From assembly GCF_947623445.1 (NCBI RefSeq), contig NC_135244.1:17050860-17114859 (forward strand): DNA of 64,000 nt, written 5' to 3'. The notes beneath the pieces are model-generated. The model was not told the origin of the DNA. It made no database searches and saw only the letters and a list, made by a program, of their open reading frames with translations. Shown here piece by piece: positions 37,286-49,017 of the stretch. This DNA comes from Clavelina lepadiformis. Its lineage: Eukaryota > Chordata > Ascidiacea > Aplousobranchia > Clavelinidae. Position numbers and translations under genes: made by a program. The stretch's first letter is position 1. Every line of letters begins with the position of its first letter.

Positions 37286-40200
37286 CAGGATACAGGGAGA
37301 AAGTGTATAATTGAAGAGATATAGGTCGAAAGGTTTGAAGTGCGTTTAAAAGTATTTTCTATTCTTTAAGCAAAGTTGTAGCCTAAAGCAAACAAAGTAA
37401 TAGGTGCATAGCGACGCCTATACGATCAAAAGTAAGATCTATGACGAATCGAAGTAAATATTATAGGAATGTATAATTTTAATCACTGCTTTAATACACA
37501 AAATAGCGCATAAGTCGGGCTTTACCAGCAACAGATTAAAAACCAAAGATTTTTTCTCAAATTTATAGACTAATCACAACTCAATTTGAAACAGTTTTAA
37601 AACAGAGCTTTTGATTTGAATGTACTTCAAAAAAGAGTACGTTGATGAATCGGCTGCTCAAATTCTAGCATTTTATCGTTATATATTTCGCAACATAAAA
37701 TAACAATGTTTAGTGAAAATTTTTATTAAAAAGATACCAAATATTTATAGAAAAGATGTTTGCTTAAAATTCATTACAACTGTAATGTAAGACGTTATAG
37801 TGAACTAGACAATTGAAAGAAAAGCAGAACTAAATGACGTAGGCTATAATAAGTAGATTTTGGAAAAAAATTGTCTTGAAAAAGCTTTGCATCATTGCTA
37901 TTTTTTTCAATAATTGAAAGTTTTGTCTTGACCTTTTTACTTAGCGTGGGTGCACGGCAATAGCGTGATGTTTTGCATGACTAAATCCTTTGGCATTATC
38001 TTTGTTGAAAGCGTAAAGTGGTCAGTGGGGTAAGTTTACTTTGAAGATAGAGGGATTCCTTGCCAGCAATCCTGATAAGCTCAACAACTGGTAAAGGCTG
38101 ATATCCAAACGCTTGAAGTCAAAAATGCTTTTATAAAACTATTTATGGCCAAATAGGGTTTTGTAACTAAAAACTGAAGGTTTTTGTATTTTCCATGTTT
38201 CGAGTGTAAGTAAGATATATCAAGCTATCATGGCTTGTTGAATTTGCTTTGCTTTAATGAGATCCATTATTTTGCAATAATGGGGTTTCAGGCTTTCACC
38301 ATCATTTTCTGTAAAATAGAACATTGTCGCATATCCGTCAAGTCAGCTATCTAGATGTCACGCTATGATAACTTATGCAACCTTGTCTCCTGTCTGACAA
38401 GAATAGATACAGCGAAATCAAAGGCGGAAATGCTGTAGAAAAGCGTAATTAGGAAAAAATAAAACTGTTTTATCGCATCACATCCGTAAGTAGAATGGCC
38501 ACGCCCGATACTAAGTCCACAACAAATTTGTAATGGGTTAATGTTGTTATGCCTAGATTGATGGAGACTGAGAATGAAACAACAAAGGGCACAATGTGAC
38601 AGAGTAGCAAAAACGTTGTCGTATAACGTACATCAACGCACTAGATATGTAGATATTTCTGACTAATGGAGCGCATAGATATCGTGACAAATTTTTGACA
38701 GACGTCATGTAGTGTAGTTGACAAACGATAGGAAGGACATCGTATTATATTGGTGTTGGCTTATACAGTACAGTAGTTTCTCTTTTACCTTTTATAGACG
38801 TAATGAAAAATAGGAGTTAGTATGATCGATAGACTATCACTCTTTATAAGAAATGCAATTACAAAATCTAAACAAGCGATTACAAATTCTGAAATATCAT
38901 TTAAGTGATTGTGAAGTTTATTTGTTCATGCTCGATACTGTTTACGGTATACATCTATCAAATCCAAGTTGATACAAGATATAGAGATAAGAGATTTGAT
39001 ATTTTGATTTGATTTATTGATATTTTTGTTGAAAGATCCGGAGAAAATTTTCAATCTGGGCGATTAGAAGCGGATTTGTTTGTGTACCATTCCTATATTT
39101 CCAGTTGGACAATGAACTCACATTAATAGGCGTGCTTTGTTGAGAAAAATATCCTTGACTTGAGAGACGTTGACAGCGTTTAATTCTAAGTGGACAAGAC
39201 AATGACAATGGTATGGTGATGGCATAGCCGCCTTTATAATCCCATTATTATTAGTAATACGAGCTGTTTGTTTGCTCCAGCCATGCGGTCAAAATCTTTT
39301 GTAAAAACTTGCCAGTTGAAAGAAAACCACAGAACAAGTCGCAAATGTTTACTTTGGGTTGACTTTTGAGTATTCTTTTCAGAATGTGGTATTTTAGCGT
39401 GCTTTAGCGTGGTATTTCTCCATTATGTGAACGTTTTCAAAGCAGAAGTTTTACCTTTGCTAAGATATGCTACAAGAGTTTCAAAGCCAGCACATTTAAA
39501 TCAACACCCCTATACTACTGTCAAACAACCTGGAAAAATATTGACAACGAAAGCGTCGCCTTGGAAAATTTTAAACTGCCTTATTTTACTTTCTACTTTG
39601 GATGTAAGTAAATTAGTGAATGAATAGAGGTCTGGCAAAGCAAGCAATTTTGGTTTGAAACAACACTAACATGGTAACTACTTTTAAAAAATAAAGTTCA
39701 TTTTGCGCTTCACATTATAATTAAACCATCTGTTTTTAGTTGAAAATTCTGTCAAAAATCAATTTTTATTTCTTCAGGGATTACGAGTCGATTAGCTACG
39801 TCTAACCATTTAAAAAAATAGAAATTTAATTTTTACGGAGGGACATACAGCCTATACTGTACTGTACGTATATAGCCTACAAGCCGTAATATCAAATTGA
39901 GAATAAACCCAGCAAATAAAAAAACGGGAAATTATCATCAGGATTTCAAACCGTACAACCTTCAAAATACAGCTCCCTTATTAACATGTTGAAGGTTCAT
40001 ACCTATACCATTATAATGCATCACGTTATCAGTGTTATACTGACAAGTTATAGCTACCAGAAGATTAACCATACGGTATGCGGTTTGTTCTGCAAGCACT
40101 TTAAATATTAGCTGCTTGAAAAGCGTGATTCTTCTTTATACCAGCTTTTTCTGACGTGCCTCACTTGAAAGGGATTTCGCCTCATAGAAGTATACTTATG

Positions 40201-41438
40201 TGTGGATTGTAGTATCCATTACAGCTTGCGCATAACAAACTAAAACGAGATATTTTGTTTGACGCCAAGAGCACTCGTAGTGCTTACAATAGCATTGTAA
40301 ATTGTTGATTAATGTTCGGCTTATATGCTGCCAAACGACTTACTATTTACCGCATTTGCTAAAGCTACAAGGTAAGCGCAAAGTGTGAAAAAAGACGGCC
40401 ATTCGTTTTCGTAAGGTCATCATTCGTAAAAGGGATATCGCGGAAAAATGAGTGAGTGGAAATGTTAAGCACGCCCAAAGACTTTTTTCTACTTCTTACC
40501 GTAAGGAAATGAAATGGGTGGAGATTAAGGTCGAAAAGCTTTGTAGCGGTTACACTCTATTAAAATGTGTTGGGTATGAGATCTTTCCTAACCTTTGTGT
40601 AAGATTTAAAGCTGTAGCAAGCTGTTATGTAAAAGAAACTTTGAAGGATTTAAGCAGGAATGTAAACTGTTCTTTCACCTTTTCATTACGTAGCCCACTC
40701 TAGACTAAAGTTCTTTTATTTCTATTTGTGGAAAGGTGCAATTTACAATGAAAGTGGCGATAATAAGATCATCTTCTGTTTTGTCTCTTCGATACCCAAA
40801 TGCGCAAATACGGTACGTAATTGGAAGTTTTTAGAACACCCAGCTAAGAAACACACAAAACTACCTTTGAGGGGTTAGGTGTATTTGTGGCTAAGTCTTT
40901 TCAACGTATACTTTTTAGCTGGTGAATACCACGGGATAAATACCTAGAGATCAAGACGATAATGGCGGCGATAACATTCAGCACAGAAGCGTCCGTTAAA
41001 ATTGAGTTGGTTGGAGAGCTTGCTTCGTATTGGGGTTGCGCTCGCTGAGTGTGCACAACTTGTCCCAATTATACATTCTATCGATCAAAGCTGGACTTAC
41101 GTCCGCAACACGAGAAGAAAATTAGCAGACTTAAGGTCTAAACTTATCGCAAATGCAAGAAAATATCGGCCTTGCAAATTTAGGTTGGATTTGCAATATT
41201 GTCGTTTGCTTTGCTTTCAGGAGTATAAAGCTCTGCTTAAATTTAAATATGCATAACTCATTTGGAAAAACTTAAAGATTGCAGTTATTGGTGTGCATAT
41301 AGGTTCGTGTGGTTATCGCTATTAAAGCAGATTGGTTTTGTTGACGTAGGACTGTTTGTAACCGGACACCAATCCAATAGAATTTCGACCCCTATCAGCT
41401 ATTTGAACACAAAACTTGAAAGGTACCAAGATTTGGTA

Positions 41439-43786
41439 ATGTCAAACCCTAGCAAAAATATGTTACCTCAAGCGCAATCTCAAGCACAAAGACGCTGCAG
41501 AAAATCGAGAACCTTCAAAAACTGTGGGACTTTGAAGGCCCTGCGTTATTTGCACATCGAGTCTAAGCTAATAAGTATTATTTTTGCTGCATTGGTAATG
41601 GACACGTTCTCTCTCGTTTTGGCTCAAGGCGAAATTGCAGATTTGCTAATGGATAATTCTACTACGGCGCAAACAACCGTGAGAGAAGCAAATAAAATTG
41701 TATCGGAAGTGAAAAACTCCACAGATGGTTCAATGACAATTCCAGCCGGAAATATCTCAAGCATCGGCCTCTATCTCATAATTGGCGCTGTATCCTTTTT
41801 TACCGTTGTTGGAAATCTGCTTGTGATTATGTCTGTGCTTATTTTTCACAAGCTACGAAAGGTTCGAAACATGTTCATTGTCAGCCTTGCGTTGGCTGAC
41901 CTAATAATGGGGGGCGTTGTTTTACCCATGGGAGCTCACAGCGCCGTAACTTCGCAATGGATTCTGGGAAAATTTGGGTGCCATATATGGACTTCCGTAG
42001 ATGTTTTGAGCGTCACAGCAAGCATTTGCACCCTCTGTGCGATCTCCCTTGATCGTTTCGTTGCTATTACCATGCCGTTTAAATACTCGAGGAAAATGAC
42101 TCGTGTGAGAGCAGCATTCGTCATTAGTTTTATTTGGATTATTTCCGCCGCAATTTCCTTTATTCCGATAAATATGGGTTGGTGGAAAACAACCGATTCC
42201 GAAGATGAACGCTATGAGAGAGGAGAAAGTTGTGACTTCCACGTCAGTAAGACTTACGCGGTCGTATCATCCTGTATTTCATTCTATATTCCGCTTATCG
42301 TCATGGTTATTGCATATTCCATCGTATTTAAAAGTAAGTCAAGAAATTTTGTTTAATTTAGGCAACTTAAATATAACAAAATTATTTTAATTAACTTACT
42401 CTTTCCAATTCTTTGTTATTATCTGCCCTTACAGAAGTTACAGTTAACAAAAAAGTGATAACTTCTTTCTTAGTTGCAATTCAAAAGAGGGAAAAAATTC
42501 GCAACAGAAGAGGAATGTACAAGAAACCTTCCACGATTGGAGTGAGAAATTTCGTATGGGGTAGCGGAGAATACAGGGCGGTCTTTACCATGGGAATCAT
42601 CATGGGCACATTCTGCGCCTGTTGGCTGCCCTTTTTCATCGTGAATATCGTGACTGTACGCCTTCAAACCTTTGGTTATATGTTGAGTTTCACGTACCCA
42701 TACTTCCACTGAAAGCACAATAAAACATTAGCAGAAAATGACTTTTTTGTGTCATAGCGCTGTCTTTTTGTCATGCTTGAAATACTATGCTTTGCGGTAC
42801 TTTCCACCTCTGTTAGTTTGAAGCACTGAGTGGCTTAATTGTTACGTGCTGCCCTACATACCTTTCATTATCTATATTAATTTTATATGTATACTGTGCT
42901 TTTCTTGGTTGTAACCGATTTGTTTAAACACTATTCGTTCGCTAAAGTACAGGTCTGTTCAAATCAATACCAGAAAACCTGTAACAAATTTGCATGAAAC
43001 TTAATGATTTTTTGTTTTGTTTCAGGCTTATTGCGGTGACTGCATTGATCCAACCGCCTTCACAGTATTGAATTGGCTCGGCTACTCAAACAGTCTCTTT
43101 AATCCGATTATTTATTGTCACAGCAAAGAATTTCGAGAAGCCTTTAAAAGGTTACTTTTATGCGGCATATGTCGCGAAGGTGAGACAATTCCAATACGTT
43201 GATCAAATTTTCAGATTCCTGACACACCATATAATACGACAACGCAGAATTGTAATTACTTCAAAAAATATTGTTTCAAGTCATCATAACAATGACTTTT
43301 GATTTTAACGAGACAGGTTTTGATGAGACGTCGATGTCGTCCTTATCCGTATCTTACACTCCCACGGCAAGCGGAAGGGCGAGTATACGCTCAGAAAACA
43401 GCTTTCCTTTCCTCATAAACATGTTTTCTTCTGACTCGCGTCGGCTCTCTGGAAAAACGAGCAACGTTGGCATCACGAATAACGCGGAATACTACTCCAA
43501 CGGATACCTATCTTCCAGACGATCAAGTTTGTGTAACGGTGGAATCCGCCGGACATCTTACTCCAGTGAGGGTGGAAAATTACTTTACGGGCGCCGCGGC
43601 AGTGGCATAGATTCTTGTTCTATTAACTCCGCCAAATCAACTGACTCCGATGAATCCAATCAGCTCCTACCTCGGTTAGACGAAGCGGCGGAAACCGAAA
43701 GCGCTTGCGGAGTGGAGATGGACAACTTGCAAGAAACGGATGCTCCGTCGGCAAGCCAAACAAGCCCGAGTACGCATTCCTTTTAA
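41439..43786 (+). CDS. Beta-adrenergic-like catecholamine GPCR, copy 1
   Basis: Four exons: 41439-42333, 42474-42655, 43026-43179, 43317-43786; 566 aa. The ATG at 41439 aligns with the start of the paralogue; the frame is open further up but has no earlier ATG. A hydrophobic signal-like stretch (about 44-63) ends in LAQ, then come N-glycosylation sites (N73, N93, N105) and seven membrane segments. Ligand-pocket residues match beta-adrenergic receptors: D188 (3.32), TM5 serines 277, 278 and 281, CWLPFF in TM6 with N356 (6.55), and N375 and Y379 in TM7; NPIIY is at 385-389. DRF replaces DRY (205-207). Extracellular loop 2 keeps C265 but lacks the two other cysteines. A Ser-rich tail of 156 residues follows. 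It is expected at the plasma membrane, coupled to Gs; the ligand is inferred. A D1-dopamine-like or octopamine-like role is possible. Confidence 0.9.
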
Positions 43787-46700
43787 GGAATTGGCAGCAT
43801 ATGCTAGAAAATGAACGTATGGGCTAATTACTACAATGGGGTTATTTTACAATCTGTTAATTACTCACTTAATATTTTACAAATATATTTTGACGTGTAT
43901 AGGCTAGACTATATAAGGCGTGTTTCGTGATGTTCATACCATTTTAGATGTACTTTATCTACAATAATATTCACAAACCCTCAAATCAACGTGATCTTTG
44001 CAATCAGACAGCATTTAAAAGACTACATATACTGTACTTGGTAAAAAGTGCTCATTTTTAAAACAAGCACATACTGACGTACCGTAAGTCCAGGAGAAAA
44101 CCCTTACATAGCGATATTAAGCGCTTGTTTTAGGTTGGGTATTGTATAGGAGTATTTTGCTGATTGTGCTGTATATACAACTATGACAAAGCAAGAACAT
44201 ATCGTTTTATCAGCATGTTTGTCGAATTTCGTTTGCTATCATACACATATGTCTTATCAAGTTATCATACAGCAAAAATTTGGGTGTTGTAAACTTGATT
44301 GTGATGATGGACCTAAAGATTTTGGCGTTTTAAAATTGATTCAGGGTCAATAAAGCGTGAGCAAAATTTGCTATTTTTAAAGATATCTATGTTATTTCCT
44401 CAACGTTTGTTATTACATCATTGGTGTATGCTTGACGATTTTTTCGACAACTTTGACTCTTTTTCAAGGCCTTTAATACTTGTCACTGTATAATTATTTC
44501 ACTGCACTTATACCTGTATTTACTTATACAATTATATCGTAATTGTAATTACACTGGCACAATTAATGGTGTTGGTAATGATGTTTTTTGAACTTTTCGT
44601 AATGCTTCTTTCAGTGATTCACCGTTGGTAAATTGATCGCTAGCTTATTTTGTCTAATTCCTGCTCATGTAAACTTTCAAAACGATTAAATTATTATTAT
44701 GTTATATTTCTGACATTTTGGTTTATGGGATGTTGTTTCTTTTACTTCAAATCTTATGGTAAACTTCGAATGTTTCCTTCGACGGTTTATTGGTTGTTAT
44801 TGGCATAGCATTGGTTTGGGGTCAGTGAGTACATACAAATACAACATTTACACCCAGCAAATTAAGGGGAAACATTTTTACTACTGTCGTTCAGACTTTT
44901 TATGATTTCTTTCAGAAATGCAATGACCATCAGCACACCCAACCTCTTCTTAGGTCACAGTTGACGTATAACAGCCTCTTTCTTGATAAGCAACGGTAGT
45001 TTATTTTGTTTCGAATTTCTTTTTTTGTTTGCTGTAAATACTGTGGCCTTGCCTTTACGGGCCAACAAATGAGTTCGTTATTTATTGCTAAAACTATTGG
45101 TTTCGCGTGTTGGTTGCGTGCTATCTAATGATAATATAACTTATTAGTTTTTCTTTGTTAAGCTTTTGGACGGCTGAACTAGCCTGGCCCTGTACATGAC
45201 TACATTGTGGTCCGGGCAAACATGCAATTGCTGGAACATTGGCCGTCACTTTGTGTCTAATTTGTAACTACGAGCTGTATAATCACAAAATTGAAAGTTT
45301 GTGTTTTGAAGAAGACCACCATAAACATTAACATTTTGATATGCAATTTTGTACAAAAAAGTTATCAAATTTAAACAAAAGCTGTCATTGCATTCCCACA
45401 AAAATTGACAATCTTTGTTAAAATATAAGTTAGTTTATTAAATGCTTAAATTCATTTCCGCCAATCCAAAATTTTGACAACGTTACGTGATTGTCGCAAC
45501 TCTGGTAACATCGTGGCTTCAGATCCGTGACACTTCATTATAAAGTTAAATGCGTTTTTGTAAATATGACTAAATTTGAAGAGTTTAAGCTGCACGTGAA
45601 ACAATCGCTTGTTGCAGTGGCTGAAGCACTACACGTAGGAGCGGGGCATATTAGGTTTCACATTTTTACTGTAGTATACGTAACCTTTCTCTTTTTCACC
45701 TTTATAAAGAATGGGTTATCGTATGGAAACATCACCCGTTAAGATAGCCCCAGAAGTCGGTTAACAGTTCATAGATATCATTTAGTCAATCCTAATTGCT
45801 GACTGCTAGATGTAGCTGCTGGGCTGCATTAATTATGAGAATGGAATATGGAAAATACCTCCCTGCTTTCAAATCGTCGAAAGCTATTTGCTTGTATACA
45901 TAACAGATACACTTAGCCTACGTTGTGTTTGTATATTTTATAAAACAGACGTTACGTTTATACAGTCAAACTTTATAGAATCATCAGTTCAAAGTATACT
46001 CTTTCAGGAAAAATTCTAAAAAAAATTTAACTGTTGCATTTGGTAGTGTATTGTTAATTTGCAAATATCCCAGGAGAAATGACAAGGTCAATTGCAAATG
46101 CCTGCCAATCGTATGCTACATAACATTCTAAACAATAACACGAAGAAAAGGGAATAAACGTCGACAAATTATGCAACTACAAAAAAACAGGTAGAAAATG
46201 AGGTGTAGGTTATTTGATGGAAGTACATAAACTTGAATGAGCGAAAAATAATTTACAAATAACTCAACACCAGAGTAGCATAAGTTTCTCATGAATCGAT
46301 TACGACAATGTCAGCGATTTTTCTTGGGTACAGTGCATACCGGTGTTGATCTTTCAGCCCTAATGTGTTTTCACAAACACTTGAGATTTTGAAGTACTTT
46401 TATAGTGTATCGTGTTATATTTGAATTTTGTTTCGACTTCAAAACGCTTTAAAACTCACACCAGTGAACCGTAACATACAAGTATTGCAGCGTAAATTTC
46501 AAATAATGAGAAAAAGATTATTTACCGTATACCTGATTACGCGCCCGATATCACAGTGATTTCATATAACCTTTCATAATACTTGGAACATTTTTCTTAG
46601 CTCATTGCCAAACAATGAAACGTGTTAATGTGCAAATAAAATACGAAGTAAGAAGTTGGAAGGTATGCCAACAGCAAATTTAAATAGAAATATTTAATCA

Positions 46701-46795
46701 TACAGAAAAAGTTGAATAACAAAGGAAAGGAATATCATTTCCCAGAAAAATTCAAAAAAACACACCACGCCTACAAAGGACTCGCCTCAAAGTTG
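43787..46795. other. Convergent spacer between the two receptor genes
   Basis: About 3 kb between the two stop codons, mostly 3' UTR and AT-rich sequence. The + strand polyadenylation signal lies at 44349-44354; a minus-strand ATTAAA at 46693-46698 could serve copy 2. A short ATG frame at 45566-45654 (MTKFEEFKLHVKQSL...) ends at a possible donor AG|GTTTCA; I found no second exon and do not call a gene. Confidence 0.6.
44349..44354 (+). promoter_or_regulatory. Candidate polyadenylation signal AATAAA for receptor copy 1
   Basis: AATAAA lies about 560 bases past the stop of the + strand receptor gene, with T-rich sequence downstream. Confidence 0.4.
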
Positions 46796-49017
46796 TTATA
46801 ACAAACCAGCGATAGAATCTGTGATGTCAGAAATACTGTCTTTGTCGTCACTGGTTTTGACGTCACTCTCAAGATCATCAGTCGTTACCGACGAGTTTGA
46901 TTCTGCTGCGTCGTTGAGAAATTTACAGAACACGGGATTCAAGCTCTCTGTGTTCATGTCATGATAAGAAGAGGATTTAAATAGCACCCTTTTACACGAT
47001 TCGGGTGCCAGCCTTTCAAAAATACTTTTCGACCGTCGATCTTTGATAATAATCGAAGGAAGACGAAGTGAGGATTTCACCTCTTCCGAAAAAGCTTCCG
47101 CTCCTGAAGAAGTGTAACGTTTCTCCGTAAGATCGATTTCCGCCTCTGAGTCGCTCCTATCTTCAATCGCTTCGTCTAATCGGGGAAGAAGCTGATGGGA
47201 AACGTTTGACTCCGTCTCCATTGAGTTCGTGGAACTGGATGTAGTTTCGTACTCAAAACGATTGCTTCCTCGATGTCCGTAGATAAACTTTCCGTTCTCG
47301 CTGTTGTGTGAGACCCTCCCGTTAGACTCCGTGTTTGAGTATCTCGGCGACACAATGCCGTTGACCGGCGAAGATTTAGCGAACTTGTTGCTCGTAGTAC
47401 TTAATTTACTTGCTCGTCCACGGCCGTCTGATAAGAGACTGGTAAGAAAAAACAAGCTACTCTCGGTGCGTACACTGGCCCGGGCGCTGGCCGTTGGGGT
47501 GTAGGAAACGGAGAGAGACGCTCTGGATGTTTGTTGGAAACCTGGTAAAAGCGAAACATTCATTGATAAAACCTTAAACATTCTCTTCGCTGCTGCACTT
47601 CTAATGTTAAGTAAGGGTTAAGAAGTGCTTACCATCTCTACAGATCCCGCATAAAAGAAGACGCTTAAATGCCCGTCTGAATTCTTTGCTGTGGCAGTAA
47701 ATGATAGGGTTGAAGAAGCTGTTTGCATACCCGAACCAATTCAACACCTTGAACGTGGTGGTAGATATACAAAGATTGCAGTAAACCTAAAACCGAAATA
47801 CGTAGCAAACGTTAATTTAAGCAATGTTTCTGAACAATCTCTACTACTAAAACGTGACAACTTACAGTTAAAACATTTATCATGAAAAATGGCAGCCAAC
47901 AGGCGCAAAAAGTGCCCATGATGATTCCCATGGTAAAGACCGCTCGGTATTCTCCTCTGCCCCACAAAAAGGTTCTCGCGCCAGGCATAGAAGCTCTTCT
48001 GTAGACACCCTCCCTGTTTCGAATTTTGTTTCGTTTCTGGATAGCGACTGAAAAAAGATGTGTAAGTAATCACAAACGCCCAACTTTGAACAATTAATAT
48101 GAACGTTTTATTGGTTTTACTTGCTAATAAAAGAGTAGACACTTACTTTTGAACACGATGGAATACGCAAAGACCATGACGAAGAGCGGAATGTAGAAAG
48201 AAATACAGGATGATACGACCGCGTAAGTCTTATTGACGCGAAAGTCACAGCACTCTGGATTATTATAACATTTGACGTCGTTGGGATCGGTTGTCTTCCA
48301 CCAGCCCATGTTGATTGGAATAAATGCGATCGCTGCTGAAATTATCCAGATAATCCCGATAGCCACTCTGGCTCTCACCCGCGTCATCTTTGTGGAGTAT
48401 TTAAACGGCATGGTAATGGCAACGAAACGGTCAAGGGAGATTGCACAGAGGGTGCAAATGCTCGCAGTGACGCTCAAAACATCCACAGATGTCCAGATAT
48501 CACAAGCAAATGTCCCCAACATCCATTTAGAACCCACGGCATAGTGGGCTCCCATAGGTAAAACGACACCTCCCATAACAAGATCAGCGGACGCAAGGCT
48601 GACGATGAACATGTTTGGTATCTTTTGAAGTTTCCTGAAGATTAACACGGACGTAATTACCAGGACGTTGCCAATAACAGTGACCAAAGAGACTGCTCCG
48701 ATAATCAAGTACAGTCCTATGCTTGAGAATATACTCCCGGTATCTAGTGAGTCATTTGGCTGCCTCTCCGAATCGTTTGCAGCATTAGACACGTTAGTAG
48801 GCGCTTGCAAAGCTTCTTGTAAATTTGATTGAATTGTGGTATTGTTATCAAGCACCATATCTGGGACCTGAGCTAAAGCAACTGTGATCGTGTTCATTGC
48901 CAACACAGCAAAAACAATAATTCCTTTAGATCGAGGCTTGAAAGTTCTACTTTTTGGTTTTCTGCAGCATCGGTATGTTTGAGGTGTTAGCTGAGATAAC
49001 ATCTTTGTCCTTGCCAT
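46796..49017 (-). CDS. Beta-adrenergic-like catecholamine GPCR, copy 2
   Basis: Four exons in transcript order: 48147-49017, 47866-48047, 47633-47786, 46796-47541; 650 aa. The middle exons are 182 and 154 bases, exactly as in copy 1, with the same phases. The start is the first in-frame ATG ([10 protein letters not shown]). A signal-like stretch at about 32-50 ends in ALAQ. Pocket residues are kept: D179 (3.32), TM5 serines 269, 270 and 273, CWLPFF in TM6, NWFGY in TM7 and NPIIY. Extracellular loop 2 has [11 protein letters not shown], with cysteines 250, 256 and 257 spaced as in the human beta-2 receptor. DRF replaces DRY (196-198). The tail is 248 residues, longer than copy 1, and shares two blocks with it: [11 protein letters not shown] near its start and QLLPRLDEA further on. 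The biogenic-amine receptor call is very strong; the exact amine is inference. Confidence 0.92.

Larger units (their letters stand above)
29880..41438. other. Gene-poor, repeat-rich interval between TCERG1 and the first GPCR gene
   Basis: About 11.6 kb. It contains a degraded SINE-like piece near 30260, a hAT element (30466-31372) with internal tandem repeats, two pairs of diverged direct repeats (32972/34501 and 34831/36151) and one orphan exon-like frame (37136-37285). From about 37.3 to 41.2 kb I see nothing beyond AT-rich sequence. A strong pyrimidine tract plus AG ending at 41220 could be the acceptor of a 5' UTR exon for the following receptor gene. Confidence 0.6.

Noticed and set aside
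41002..41256. 84-residue frame just upstream of receptor copy 1
   Set aside because: It starts without ATG, lies in another frame and is crossed by a likely 5' UTR splice acceptor at 41220; probably untranslated leader.
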